64,000 nt of DNA. Source: Enterococcus durans NBRC 100479 = LMG 10746. Lineage in GTDB: Bacteria > Bacillota > Bacilli > Lactobacillales > Enterococcaceae. The stretch's first letter is position 1; the number at the start of each line of letters is the position of its first letter. Shown piece by piece: positions 7,338-17,862 of this stretch. Position numbers and translations under genes: made by a program. The stretch covers positions 1-64,000 of the forward strand of contig NZ_BCQB01000009.1 in NCBI RefSeq assembly GCF_001544215.1, in the 5' to 3' direction. The notes under the pieces were generated by a model, which did not search any database, was not told where the DNA came from, and saw only the letters and a program-made list of their open reading frames with translations.

Positions 7338-8471
7338 TCATTTGATGTAATAGATATAAGGTGCTTTTTTGGTTCTTTGAATGACTATTTTATTATTTTG
7401 TCGTTTCAATCGGAACTGTTTATCTTTAGGATGTCTGATGGATGCGCGAATTTCTCCACCGTTATCAAAAAGGATAGCATATTTTCCGCCTGATAGCATT
7501 TCATTCACTTGTCCTTCTTCATTTGGTGTCACGTTGATTTTCGAAGGCTTCTTTTTGTTCAAGCTTTGTATCGTAATTGACTGGATTGTTTCGTTTTGTA
7601 GTTGGAAAGACAAAGGATATTTAGTGTGACGAATCACTTGGTTCCCCCAGATACGATAGCCGAGATAAGTGATTAGTCCAACAATAAGTAAAAGTGTTCC
7701 GATCAATAGTAATAAAAAGTGCTGTTGCTGGTTTTGTACTTTTTTGGTTGCTTTTTCTGCTTGTTCTGGAGAATAAGGGATCCGGTGTCCGCGAACCAAT
7801 AGTCGATGGCTATTGATCATGTAAGGCGTACAAGTCAAGAGTGTAACAAGATCCTTGTCCGGTTCGATTCTCAAATCGTCTGTATCTGTTGGTTCGACGG
7901 TCTTGATCTGATCGACTTGATATGCGTGGATACTTTTGTTGATTTCAATCAAGAAGGTATCCCCAAGTACTAATTTCGGTAAGTCAGTGAATAATTTTGC
8001 TTGGGGTAATCCTCTATGACTTGAAAGAACTGCGTGGGTGCTTTTCCCGCCTGTTGGATAGGAGGTACCTTCAAGCAATGATGCACCTTTTTCCAGAAGC
8101 ACTGCACTAGTCTGATCGAAAATAGGTAACCGGACATTGATTTTAGGGATCGTCAAGATTCCCAACGTATGTTTTTGCAAGTAGGTATCATCTGCTTTTT
8201 CTGGTTGCTCTTTTGTCTTTTCAAAAGGATCTGCTCCCGGGTTATTGCCTTCTTTTGCTAATTGTCGGTTTTTTTCTTCCATTTTCTTTTGGATTTGTGT
8301 CATCTTTTCTTTGTTTTCTGAGGCTGCTTGTTTCTGATAATGACTGATTACTTGTTGATCCAAATAATTATTCAACGCATCACTGACAAAAGGATAGGCT
8401 AATGCAAGAATACCTCCGAGTAACACTAGAAGCATGAGACAATCCCAGAATCTTCTCTTTTTCTTATTCAT
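7338..8471 (-). CDS. srtC: class C sortase of the pilus locus
   Basis: 377 residues; also called bps in enterococci. It polymerises pilin subunits by joining the LPXTG Thr of one pilin to the pilin-motif Lys of the next. An N-terminal membrane helix (about residues 8-28) and a C-terminal one after the catalytic domain flank the sortase fold. The catalytic His is in LSSHRGLPQAKLF, the Cys in LVTLLTCTPY and the Arg in LLVRGHRIPYS. The ATG at 8471 has GGAG in front; the longer frame from 8567 has no such support. It follows ebpC after roughly 295 bases that hold a hairpin and a repeat, so it may have its own promoter as well as read-through. Confidence 0.93.
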   Translation of the reverse strand: MNKKKRRFWDCLMLLVLLGGILALAYPFVSDALNNYLDQQVISHYQKQAASENKEKMTQIQKKMEEKNRQLAKEGNNPGADPFEKTKEQPEKADDTYLQKHTLGILTIPKINVRLPIFDQTSAVLLEKGASLLEGTSYPTGGKSTHAVLSSHRGLPQAKLFTDLPKLVLGDTFLIEINKSIHAYQVDQIKTVEPTDTDDLRIEPDKDLVTLLTCTPYMINSHRLLVRGHRIPYSPEQAEKATKKVQNQQQHFLLLLIGTLLLIVGLITYLGYRIWGNQVIRHTKYPLSFQLQNETIQSITIQSLNKKKPSKINVTPNEEGQVNEMLSGGKYAILFDNGGEIRASIRHPKDKQFRLKRQNNKIVIQRTKKAPYIYYIK

Positions 8472-8572
8472 ACTTCTCTCCTTTCGTTTATAAAAATCTG
8501 TAGCATGAAAAATCTCTTTTCTTTTATCTAAAAAATCTGAATAAATAACGGTAATAGAAGTATTCATTTCGT

Positions 8573-8632
8573 AAATAAGCCAGAAATCTCAAAAATTTGA
8601 AAAAACAAATTTCTTGATTTCTGGCTTATTTA
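8573..8632. terminator. long hairpin between ebpC and srtC
   Basis: AATAAGCCAGAAATC and GATTTCTGGCTTATT are perfect 15-base arms around about 25 bases that contain a second small inverted repeat. There is no long T run, so it may act as an attenuator or RNA-processing structure rather than a full terminator. It sits upstream of the srtC start. Confidence 0.5.
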
Positions 8633-8635
8633 GTG

Positions 8636-8752
8636 GAGTCTGGGACAAATCTAAAAATCAGTTTTGCTACAGACACTAATTCCGAATAAACGGTGTCCAA
8701 AAGTCAGGTTTTTCGAAATTTCCGAAAAACCTGACTTTTGTCTTGACTTCCT
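8636..8752. repeat. partial copy of the dispersed GGGACA repeat
   Basis: It begins GAGTCTGGGACAAATC and has the variant core TTTTGCTACAGAC and AAAAGTCAGGTTTTTCG, whose AGTCAGGTTTTTCG and CGAAAAACCTGACT arms fold back. It lies directly after the ebpC stop codon and could act as its terminator. Confidence 0.75.
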
Positions 8753-8765
8753 TTCAAGAATTCGA

Positions 8766-10619
8766 TTAATAACTTTTTCTTCTTGTGAAGTAGATACCTG
8801 CAATTACAAGAAGTACCGCACCGATACCGATATAAAGGTAGATCCCTTTGCCACCAGTTGAAGGAAGTGTTTCTTTGTGTTTGTTAGGCACTTTTTCTGG
8901 TGAAACCAGTTCTCCAGTTGTTTGGTAAGATGAGTCGTTTACATCAAATGAGATGCGGTTCGTCAACGGTACATAATTTTCAGGTGCTTTTATTTCTTCA
9001 AGATAATACGTTCCGTATTTCAAACCAGTAACATCGATCAAACCATCTTTTTTCGTAGTGAAAACTGTTGCTTGATCTTTTGCCGTTGTCCAGCTGACTG
9101 CTTTTGTTTGAGGGTCGATCACTAAATAGTTTGCACTATCTGAATCTTGATCTCTGACAACGAATTCTGCATCAGCTAAAGGTTCATCAGCAGAAACATC
9201 TCCATCGATCTTAACAAACCGTTTTCCACCAGTTACGACATCCACTGTTGGTGGTGTTTTGTCTTCAGTGTGTCCATTGTCTACATTTGCTTCATTGGTA
9301 AATCCTTTTGTTGGATCAGCTTGTTCATTCAAATGCATGAAATAAGTGAATTTCAATGTAGCTCCTGGTGTCAAAGAAGGAATATAAGCTGGGTCCACTG
9401 CGACTGTAAAGCCGTTTCCTTGTTCTGTTACAGTATAGTGTGATTGATCGATGATCGTGTTGCCATCATATAAGACGTATCCAGTTTTACCAGTTGGTGT
9501 GTTACTGAAGGTCAAAGCAGCATCATGGGTATCGACTAAATTGAATTTAGTATATTTATTTGCTGTTCCTTCTTTATCGGCAATCCCTTGTGGAATATTG
9601 ACAGAGATCTCATATTGGATATCTTCTCCGATAGCAACATCCTTTCCATCTAGTTGAGGCGTTGTTTTTTCGACGTGTGACGTATCATTTTTTATGGTTT
9701 TTTCAACAGGTGTTTGACTTTCTTCGATAATCTCAAATGGCGTTTTTGTTTGATTGTCGATCAACGCTGCGTTATCAGGTGCTTTGACTTCTTCCAAAAT
9801 GTAAGAACCTACTTCTAGGCTATCTACTGTCAACTTCCCTTTATCTGTTGCTACTTCAGTGAAGTCTGTACTACCGATGTCATAGGCGTTTCCAGTCACA
9901 AAATGTTTTGCGGCATTCTTATCTGTAGTCCAAGTATAAAGGCCATCTTTTACGCCTTCGATATATTTCACTACGGCCCCTTCTGTTTTAGAAATAATGA
10001 ATTCTGCGCCGTTCAATGCTTCATTTTCAGCTGTCCCGATTTTTTTGACAACTAACGTACCGTCACTAGTTACTGTATTTTTAGGATAGACATGCACTGT
10101 GTTCAATTCTTCTGTCCCGTATTTATAAGAACCGTCTGATTGTTTGATCATTTCATAAACTGGGAAAGCAATCACCATGTTTGTTGCTCGGATGACCCCA
10201 GCTTTTGGCTGTTCTTTGATGACGTATACTGCATCTTTTCCGTTTTGTGTTTTTGGTAAAGATAAAGTAAGATTTCCTGCTGCATCAGTTACACCTGTCG
10301 CAATTGGATTACCAGGCGTCAATGACTGCACCGCTTGTTTCGCGTCATCTACTGATTCTCCATTGTTGCGGTGATTGTAAAACTCTGTTGTGACATCATA
10401 AACTGAAAATGTCACATCACCCAATCCTTGATAATGATCAAACTCGCTCATTTCTTTCCCTGTGTTTTGGATCAGCGGGTCTGGTAGATCGGTCATTTTT
10501 TTCTTATGGATGATGACTTGTGCTGACGTGTCAGCTGCATAAACATCTGCTCCGCTAAACCAACTTGCTAGGATCGGAACGATCAACAATAATGCACTTA
10601 TTACAATTCTCTTTTTCAT
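8766..10619 (-). CDS. ebpC: major pilin (pilus backbone)
   Basis: 617 residues, the repeating shaft subunit (empC in some E. faecium papers). It has a signal peptide (MKKRIVISALLLIVPILASW to about residue 28), a pilin motif NTVHVYPKNTV with the polymerising Lys, Cna-B-type isopeptide domains with an E-box YYLEEIKAPENYVPL, and a C-terminal sorting signal LPSTG with a hydrophobic helix and the RRKSY tail. The ATG at 10619 overlaps the ebpB stop codon as ATGA, which indicates translational coupling and gives the correct signal peptide; the longer frame to 10694 is not used. Confidence 0.93.
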   Translation of the reverse strand: MKKRIVISALLLIVPILASWFSGADVYAADTSAQVIIHKKKMTDLPDPLIQNTGKEMSEFDHYQGLGDVTFSVYDVTTEFYNHRNNGESVDDAKQAVQSLTPGNPIATGVTDAAGNLTLSLPKTQNGKDAVYVIKEQPKAGVIRATNMVIAFPVYEMIKQSDGSYKYGTEELNTVHVYPKNTVTSDGTLVVKKIGTAENEALNGAEFIISKTEGAVVKYIEGVKDGLYTWTTDKNAAKHFVTGNAYDIGSTDFTEVATDKGKLTVDSLEVGSYILEEVKAPDNAALIDNQTKTPFEIIEESQTPVEKTIKNDTSHVEKTTPQLDGKDVAIGEDIQYEISVNIPQGIADKEGTANKYTKFNLVDTHDAALTFSNTPTGKTGYVLYDGNTIIDQSHYTVTEQGNGFTVAVDPAYIPSLTPGATLKFTYFMHLNEQADPTKGFTNEANVDNGHTEDKTPPTVDVVTGGKRFVKIDGDVSADEPLADAEFVVRDQDSDSANYLVIDPQTKAVSWTTAKDQATVFTTKKDGLIDVTGLKYGTYYLEEIKAPENYVPLTNRISFDVNDSSYQTTGELVSPEKVPNKHKETLPSTGGKGIYLYIGIGAVLLVIAGIYFTRRKSY

Positions 10620-12037
10620 TTTTTCACTCCTATTTTTCTTTTGATAAGCATACTTACAACGAATAAAATCATACCAAGCCCTACGACAAACCATAGTGTT
10701 CTTCGTTGTTCATTTGTTTTAGGCAAGAATCCTTTTCCCTTTTCTTTTTTATTTATAACTTTTAAAGGGGCTGTTTCTTTTCCAGATTGCTGATAGCTGT
10801 ATTTGGTTACCTCGAAAGGAATCGGTGATTTATTTAAGATATACCCAACTGGTGATTGGACCTCTTCTAACTGATAGTTTCCATAAGCAAATCCAATGAT
10901 CGAAAATTTCCCGTCTTTATCAGAAGCGACTGTAGTAGCTTCCTCACGTTTCGTTGTCCATGTAGTATGTCCACTTTTGCGAGATAGATAGTTTCCCTCA
11001 CTATTTTTTACGATAAAAGTGGCACCAGCTAAACCTATTTGATTTTCGTTGGCTACTTTGATGAAATGTTTACCGCCTGTGTAGACAACAGCTTTGTCAA
11101 TGTATGAAGAAGAACCAACGTCTAATTTTCCTTCATTATTGATTGCTTCATCTGGAATTGCTTTATCGTTCAAACACATCTGGTACGTGAGTTTGAGTGC
11201 TTTTCCAACGTATTTCTGTAAGAATGTAAGATCAAAATCGACCGTAAATCCATTTGATTCTGTGTGTAAGCGATAGCCTTCTGTCATTTTCTGGCCGTTG
11301 ATAGAAAGACGGATTGTTTCAGGTAGAAGTGTCAACGCGGCATCTCCTTGATCGCTGATTTTGAATCTGCTGTAATCGAGAAGATTCACAGGTATAGTCG
11401 TATTCAATGAATAATTGATCTTGTCACCTATCGCAAAATCACGTTTGCCTTCTTCAATCTTTTTTTCAAAAGGTGGTGCTGGATAGGTATTTTCTTCATT
11501 TTTAGGATATAAATGAATGGTTGCCAATTCTTGGTTGTCTGCATCATTGATCGGTAGAGCAACAACAAGGTTGGCTGCTTTTTCTTTGACTATTTCTGGT
11601 GCTTTCACTTCTTCAAAGAGATAGACACTATCACGCCCTTGGTTGTCTTTGATTGGCAGTTGGAAATTAGCAATACCATCTTCATTTCCCACTGTCTGGG
11701 TCACTTGTTCTGCTATTTGGTTACCTGTGCTAGCACCTTGAGCAGCAATTTTTTGTTGCGCGTCTTCCACGCTCATTCCGTCTCTTCTCAGTTGATAGAA
11801 CGCATCAGTCACGTCATAAGCGGCGAAGGTCACATCATTCAATCCTCGATAGTTCTGTAAAAAAGTTTGCTCCTGTCCGGTGTTTAGTTGAGTCTCTGGT
11901 AATTTTCCATTTTCAAAAAGTAATTTATGCAGAGTGAATTGAACAGTGCGTGTTTCACTCTGTGCCTGGTTCTCCTTTGGGAAACTAAAGAGACAGAATG
12001 GAATCAAACAAAGAACGAGCCATTTTAGTTTTTTCAT
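10616..12037 (-). CDS. ebpB: minor pilin
   Basis: 473 residues. A signal peptide covers about residues 1-25 (ending near ENQAQS), a pilin motif ATIHLYPKNEEN lies near residue 180, a Cna-B-like domain has the E-box-like YQLEEVQSPVGYIL, and the sorting signal is LPKTN followed by a membrane helix and KRKIGVKK. In enterococcal pili the EbpB-type subunit sits at the base and links to the cell wall; that role is family knowledge. Start and stop overlap ebpA and ebpC by four bases each, so the three genes form one tightly coupled operon. Confidence 0.92.
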   Translation of the reverse strand: MKKLKWLVLCLIPFCLFSFPKENQAQSETRTVQFTLHKLLFENGKLPETQLNTGQEQTFLQNYRGLNDVTFAAYDVTDAFYQLRRDGMSVEDAQQKIAAQGASTGNQIAEQVTQTVGNEDGIANFQLPIKDNQGRDSVYLFEEVKAPEIVKEKAANLVVALPINDADNQELATIHLYPKNEENTYPAPPFEKKIEEGKRDFAIGDKINYSLNTTIPVNLLDYSRFKISDQGDAALTLLPETIRLSINGQKMTEGYRLHTESNGFTVDFDLTFLQKYVGKALKLTYQMCLNDKAIPDEAINNEGKLDVGSSSYIDKAVVYTGGKHFIKVANENQIGLAGATFIVKNSEGNYLSRKSGHTTWTTKREEATTVASDKDGKFSIIGFAYGNYQLEEVQSPVGYILNKSPIPFEVTKYSYQQSGKETAPLKVINKKEKGKGFLPKTNEQRRTLWFVVGLGMILFVVSMLIKRKIGVKK

Positions 12038-15000
12038 TTCATCACGCCCTTTCCGTGATTTCTCATGAAGAGATAAACACCCGAAAGACCTAAAGCAATA
12101 AGTCCTATTAGATAGATGCCAAGGCGGCCGGAGCCACCAGTTTCAGGTAGCGGTACTTTTGCTTGGTTCGTGACATCTAAGCTGATTTGATTATGTTGCT
12201 CTCCATCAACTAAGACATTCTTCACTGCAGTGCCATCGATCATGACTGTACCATCTTCTTGGATCACGACTTTCACACTCTGTTTCAGTCCTTGATAGCC
12301 TTCTGGCGTGTATGTTTCTGTCAAGATATACGTACCTGGCTGTAGATTTTCGAATAGGAAGGTGTCTGTTGGTTGTCCATCTTTTGGCAATTCGATATCC
12401 ACACCTTTTCCTTGTAAACGAAATTTTGCTCCAGGTAATGCTTTTCCATTGTCTTCTTTTTTGTGAACGGTCAAGTCAAAGGGTTTTAAGTGATTTTCAT
12501 GTGTTAATGTCCACTGATCTGCTGTTTCAACATTGTTTCCGTCATAGTGGATCTCCCCATATTTATCGATCGTAAACATATAGTTACCAGGAATCGTATC
12601 ATAGCCTTCTGGTCCTTTGGTTTCTACGATTCGATATTCTCCAGGATCACTAGCGCTGAATAAGGCCAACCCGGCAGCATCTGTCTCTTTTGTGGCTATT
12701 GTCTGGTAGTTTCCTGTGCTTGTTTTTTTCTGTAAATCAAAAGTTGCCTTTGCTAGATTGACTTGTTTTCCTTCTTGGATCGTATACTTGCGAATGCCTA
12801 TCGGGATCTTTTTGAACTGGTTCGTGACCGTAAGTGTAATCGTATTGTCTTTGATCGACGTGTCTTTATTATCAATGGTCACCTTTCCTTCATCGGATAC
12901 ATTGATCGTCCAAGTCTGTTTCTGAGACAACTCATGACCTTGTGGGGCTTTTAGTTCGGTCAAAGTATAGGTTTCCCCTTTGTCTAACCGTGCGTTGTCT
13001 GGTAAAGAATAAGTGCCGTCATGGTTATCTTTCAGTGTTACATCAAGTGTCCCACCCTTCAATTGAAAAACAGCCCCTTCTAGAGGTTGTTCACCTGAAG
13101 ATGATTGTTTGATTACTTTCAAGTTCAATGGTGTAAACTGTTTGATGTTTTTCCAAGTCGTGTTGTTCAGCATATCTGAGGTATAACCAGGCACATCAAG
13201 TTCCGCGATAGCTTGGTAAGTAAAATCTTTCCCTTGATTGTTGTACTTTGGTAAGAACAGGTTTTCTTGATAGCCAGCTCCGCTTGTTTCAGAAAGTTGG
13301 GTGACATCATTTCGTGTCCATGTATCCCCTGTGTCACTAGCTGGTTTATTCAATTGGACAAAGCCTGTTTGCCAACTGTTGGGATCAATCGTTTGGGTTC
13401 GTTTCACTTCATACGTTACATGATCTGGTCGACTACTTTTATCATGGTCGAATTCTTCCCATTGTTTCGTAAAGTTTAGTTTGACGCCAGGTGCTTTCGC
13501 TGAAGGAATACCAAATTCTGCTATCTCGCTTGAATCAGATAATGGTTGGAACGTTGTGGTGCCATTGATCTGATACCAATAATCCGGCTTGAAGTTTTTA
13601 CTTTCTGTTTGGATACGTACTTGATAATGGATTTGGATCTCTTGGTCTTTACCTAAATAGATTTGATTGCTTTTGATAGTCGTGCCATCCATTTGGATCG
13701 ATGGTGTCACTGTCAGTTGTTTACTTCCTACACTTTTTACGCTTAACGTATTGGGTTGATACACAAATGGTTGAGCAATTGGATCTGTCACTGCCCCATT
13801 AACGACTGTACCGGATATTTGGACCGCTTTTTTAGCTAAATAATCAGAAATATCTGATGCATGATCTGCAGATTCATAATAAAGTGTGCCATTTTGGTCA
13901 CTTGAGACCATTTGTCTCATTTTGGCTTCTACTTGTGCTTTGGAAAGGTTCGCTTGAGTGTCACTTTGCAACTGAATACCTAAGCCGTGGATCTCAATTC
14001 CGCGTTGTTTCAGTGCCATTGCTTCACCGATCGTGGCGATGAATGTACTATTGATCGTTTTTCGATTGCCGTTTTGGTCATCGACATTATAGGTTTTAGA
14101 AATTCTAGAGGTGCTTCCAGAACCTTCCTCATTTTTTGAAAATTCTGTGCCATAATAGCTGCCATCTGATTCTGTAAATACTTTTTGGTTTTTATATGAA
14201 TAAGTTGGCACACCATCAGTCAGCAAAACAATGACCTTTTTATGACCGTTCGGAGTAGATAGCATGGTTCCCGCATCTCGCAATGCTTTTTGTGTGAATG
14301 TCCCTCCACTAGTACTGGAAGGTGTCACAGATTTCACTTGATCTTTGACTGAATCAAATGGCCCCATTGGAACAGAACCGTTATTGTACCCGTCGCTTGA
14401 ATAGCCGATATAGCCCATGCTGATTTTATCTGTGATGCCGCTATTGCTTAATGTGTCTACGAAACGATTGACGCCATCACGGACTTCACCGATCCGATTG
14501 TTGTTATTCATACTGCCTGACCAGTCAACAACTAAGGCGATATCTAAAGGTGTTGTTTCTTTTTGGACATTCCCTCGGACGTTCAAGTAAACATCAAAGA
14601 GCCCTGGAGTAGTTGTTTCTTCCGCAAATTTACGAACAGCATAATCAGCTTCGTTACCTGTTCCGCCATATTCAATGTATGAATTGGTTTTATTTGTTGG
14701 GTCGCCATCCCATGTTTTTACACCATCCCATTGGTCACTGGCATTTCTATTTCCTTGATGATTCAAAACATCAGTGTTGCCCGCTGGCTGCCAACTAGTT
14801 GTTGGATAAGTTCCTTGAGCGTCTGTTGTATAATCTGCGTGGATAGTTTGATTTACTCTTAAGGGTGCGCCATTTGCGGCTAGAGTTGGCAAACTGAAAG
14901 GTTTGACAGCTGGAGAGTGATTCGTTTTCTGTGAATCTGTTGCGGTCGTTTCCGTTGTGGCAGATTCTGTAGAAGAACTAGGTGCAGAATTAGCATCACT

Positions 15001-15449
15001 AGTTGTTATCTTCGTTGCCTCTTCTCCTTGTGTTAACGGTGTAATTGGTATTTTTTTGTCATCTACCAAGAGTTCATTTGCTTTGTTTGTATATGATTTT
15101 AGTCGATTTTTAAGGATAAACGAATAGACTGACGAATATGTGGCTCGATTTGTAGCGTGATTCCTTGACTGTCTACATGGTACGAATAGCCCTCTTCTTT
15201 CGTAGGATCTGTGAGAGATAAATAATTCGTTCCTAGACCAATTATTTTTTCTTGTTTTTCCGCCGTCTGATTATTTACATTTACTTCCAAATCCAAATAA
15301 TGGCTGTTTTCATTCTCAGTTGTGATTTTAGCTGATGCTATATCAAAGACAGTTGATACTTCAGCCATCGCAGCAACAGGAATAAAATAAGAGAAAACTA
15401 ATGAAAATAGCACACAAATTATCCCTAACCTCTTTTTTAAAGTAATCAT
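12034..15449 (-). pseudogene. ebpA: pilus tip adhesin with VWA domain, frameshifted
   Basis: The N-terminal frame (15449-15099) has a signal peptide and 116 residues and stops shortly after IRLSLK. The frame starting upstream of 15069 continues for about 1,020 residues. One extra A in the five-A run at 15107-15111 would join them as SLKNRLKSYTNKANELLVDD, giving about 1,137 residues, the expected size of enterococcal EbpA. The long part has a VWA domain with the MIDAS motif DWSGS near its start, several Cna-B-like repeats with E-box segments such as YTLTELKAPQGHEL, and the sorting signal LPETG with a membrane helix. It is the tip adhesin for biofilm and attachment. If the indel is real the tip protein is lost. 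Confidence 0.88.
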
Positions 15450-15672
15450 TCTTCCCCTCCTAATTTAATTTTTCATCTACTCCAATGTAAAAACGATGAG
15501 ATTAAAATAAATAATTGCTCTTATTTTTTTATTTATTATAATCTGATAGTTATTATACGAATGGTTCAAAAGATAATCACACCAATTTTCAGACTGGGTA
15601 GTTTCATTTGTGGAATTGATTCCTCTATTCGATGGGAGTTTGATTATATAAAAGGGTTGAGGGAGAAAACTT

Positions 15673-17099
15673 ATGATCAGGTTGTTGGAAGAAAACTATA
15701 GAAAAATGGAGCAAATCATCCGAGTGTTGTCCATTTCTGACCAGTGGATGACAAAAAAAGAACTTGCAAAAGAAATTGGAAGCTCTGAGTCAACATTTAT
15801 TCGTTATATCGAAGAGATCAAAATTCGTTGGGGAACGAAAGTGACGATCGAAACATCAAGGAAATTAGGCTATCGGATCGAACATTTAAATGCAGCAATT
15901 TACCTAGATGTTTTGATGGATATGGCACAAAGCTCAACGAACAGCCAGTTGCTACATGAGATCATCATGAATCCTGGCCAAACGATCGAATACTATTGCG
16001 AGACCCTCTCAATCAGTCGCTCTTCGTTTACGCGCAAGCTAAAACGCTGTAATGAGATCTTAGAGTCTTATTTATTGAAAATCATTGTTGATCAAGGTTT
16101 TCAATTAACCAGTCAAAAAAGCGAGATCCAATTGAGAATATTTGTTACCTTTTTCTTTTTGAATTTTTATGGACGTCATGAACTTCCCTATACGATCGAT
16201 AAAGCGGTGGTCAAAGACATCATGGAAAGAAATCACTGCCAAATAAGCTTATGTGGTCAAGGGAGTACGTATGAACAGTCTTTTTATATTATGTATTTCA
16301 TGGTGCATCTAATGCGGGAAACACAAGGATTTTACTTGGATCATATGCCATCTAAGGATTTGGGAAACATGCATGAATTGAAGAATAAGGACTATCTACT
16401 TTTAAAAAAAGAATTAACTAATCTGAATTATGATAGTTATGAAAAAGTTATAGATTATTTTACTCGTTCTATTTTTCAACAGTTCTCTTTTTCAGAGCAA
16501 AAAGATATCAGAGATAAAATACAGAGAAATTTACAAATTTGTGTATTTTCAAAAACGGCTGAGTGGGATTCAGACAATCTGGATTTCATCGTTCACTTAT
16601 TGACTAACATTTATTTTTTTCTCGACTGTTTCCTTTTGACACGACACATCTGACGTATCGTGCCACTTTTTTTGCGGAACAAATACGAGTTAGACACACG
16701 CCACTTTATGCACGCTTACGAGCAGAATTACAGTTTTTTTCTACCTTGTTGGATACCGATTTCTTGAATTATTTATCGAGTTATGTTTTTTGGATGTTAG
16801 TCATTAATCCAGATGCGAATCAGTCATTAGTCACGAAGCGGATATTGGTCGTTAGTGACCTAGGCATCCAACATAGTCGTTATGTTGAGTCTTACGTCAG
16901 CGATGTCTTGGCTGTACATCGCGTGCGCTCGATCACAGATGCGATCACAGATGAACAATTAAAGTCATTTGATCTGACAAACTATGATCTAGTCGTGTCG
17001 AACCAGCCCATTACCAATACGCAAGTACCAAGTTTATTGATTGATGATAGTATTTCATTCAGTGATGAAGATGATTTGATCAATCTATTTGGATTATGA
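15673..17099 (+). pseudogene. ebpR: Mga-type activator of the pilus operon, frameshifted
   Basis: Divergent from ebpA. The first frame gives 326 residues with a helix-turn-helix at about residues 20-60 (MTKKELAKEIGSSESTFIRY) and a second DNA-binding segment (LSISRSSFTRKLKRCNEIL) near residues 115-135, as in Mga/AtxA-like regulators. It stops at 16653 after a seven-T run at 16614-16620. The next frame is open from that run and continues to 17099 with a PTS-EIIB-like end (ILVVSDLGIQHSRYV). Restoring one T joins them into roughly 475 residues, the normal family length. In enterococci EbpR activates ebpABC. Confidence 0.85.
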
Positions 17100-17177
17100 C
17101 ATTCTTTCATATTTTTCAATCTTCAGATTATTTCCTAACGTAGAACACTAGTAGCAATAAACAAATTATTTTTCACA

Positions 17178-17233
17178 AAAAAGGCGGAAGATTTTGAGAA
17201 CAACGCAAACTGTTTTCAGAATCTTCCGTCTTA
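17178..17233. terminator. bidirectional terminator between ebpR and the TetR gene
   Basis: GGCGGAAGATT and AATCTTCCGTC pair over a long loop with further pairing TTTGAG and TTCAGA. A-rich and T-rich flanks on both sides suit two convergent genes. Confidence 0.75.
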
Positions 17234-17249
17234 CTTTTATTGTATTAAG

Positions 17250-17846
17250 TTATTTAATTCCTGATTCTAGCCACTTTCTTTTGAAACGGAATTCTTGGAT
17301 CAATTGGTCTTTGCTCCACCGATTTGCGATAAAATCAGTTAGCGTATCCATTGTTAGGTCCATCGTGAAGTAAAGAAAACTCAAGGCCTCATCTTTGGAG
17401 TCAATTGCAAAGTGATTGGCAGCCAATAAGCTGTACCATTCCTTCAACATGGATGAATCATCCGGGATATCCCTTCTTAGGTGGTTATTTAAATCGGTGC
17501 TTTCGGTCAATAATTTGATTGTTTGCCAGTAATTGCTCCCAGGCTTCAATGTAGCACACCACCCAAGATAATTTTCGATCCCAAGAAAAAAATCTTGGCT
17601 ATCTTTCTCGATATACTGTAGGATATCTCGGTGGATCTGTGCGGAAAAATAGGAGATAGTAAAACGATAGGCATCTTCTAGGTCTTCGAAATACTTATAA
17701 AATGCCCCTCTAGACATTCCTATTCCTGAAACGATAGCAGAGACTTTGACTTGACTGATATGCTGTTCTGAAAAGTTCTTTAGTAAGACGTTGATGATCG
17801 CTTGTCGCTTTTCTTCAGCCAAGTTTAGAAAGGTTTCTTTAGGCAT
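17250..17846 (-). CDS. TetR-family regulator of the heme-efflux operon (HrtR/FhtR-like)
   Basis: 198 residues. The N-terminal TetR helix-turn-helix reads VSAIVSGIGMSRGAFYKYFEDLEDAY (about residues 36-60 hold the core), with a variable ligand domain behind it. It starts 16 bases after hrtA in the same direction, so it is the third gene of the operon. In Lactococcus (HrtR) and E. faecalis (FhtR) a TetR protein senses heme and represses hrtBA; the assignment here rests on position and on the paired palindromes upstream of hrtB. Heme-binding residues cannot be assigned from this sequence alone. Confidence 0.8.
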   Translation of the reverse strand: MPKETFLNLAEEKRQAIINVLLKNFSEQHISQVKVSAIVSGIGMSRGAFYKYFEDLEDAYRFTISYFSAQIHRDILQYIEKDSQDFFLGIENYLGWCATLKPGSNYWQTIKLLTESTDLNNHLRRDIPDDSSMLKEWYSLLAANHFAIDSKDEALSFLYFTMDLTMDTLTDFIANRWSKDQLIQEFRFKRKWLESGIK

Positions 17847-17862
17847 CAGCTAACTCCTTTCG

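Noticed and set aside
15450-15672. Operator or EbpR-binding site in the ebpA-ebpR gap
   Set aside because: The gap is AT-rich with several weak inverted repeats, but none is clearly better than expected by chance.
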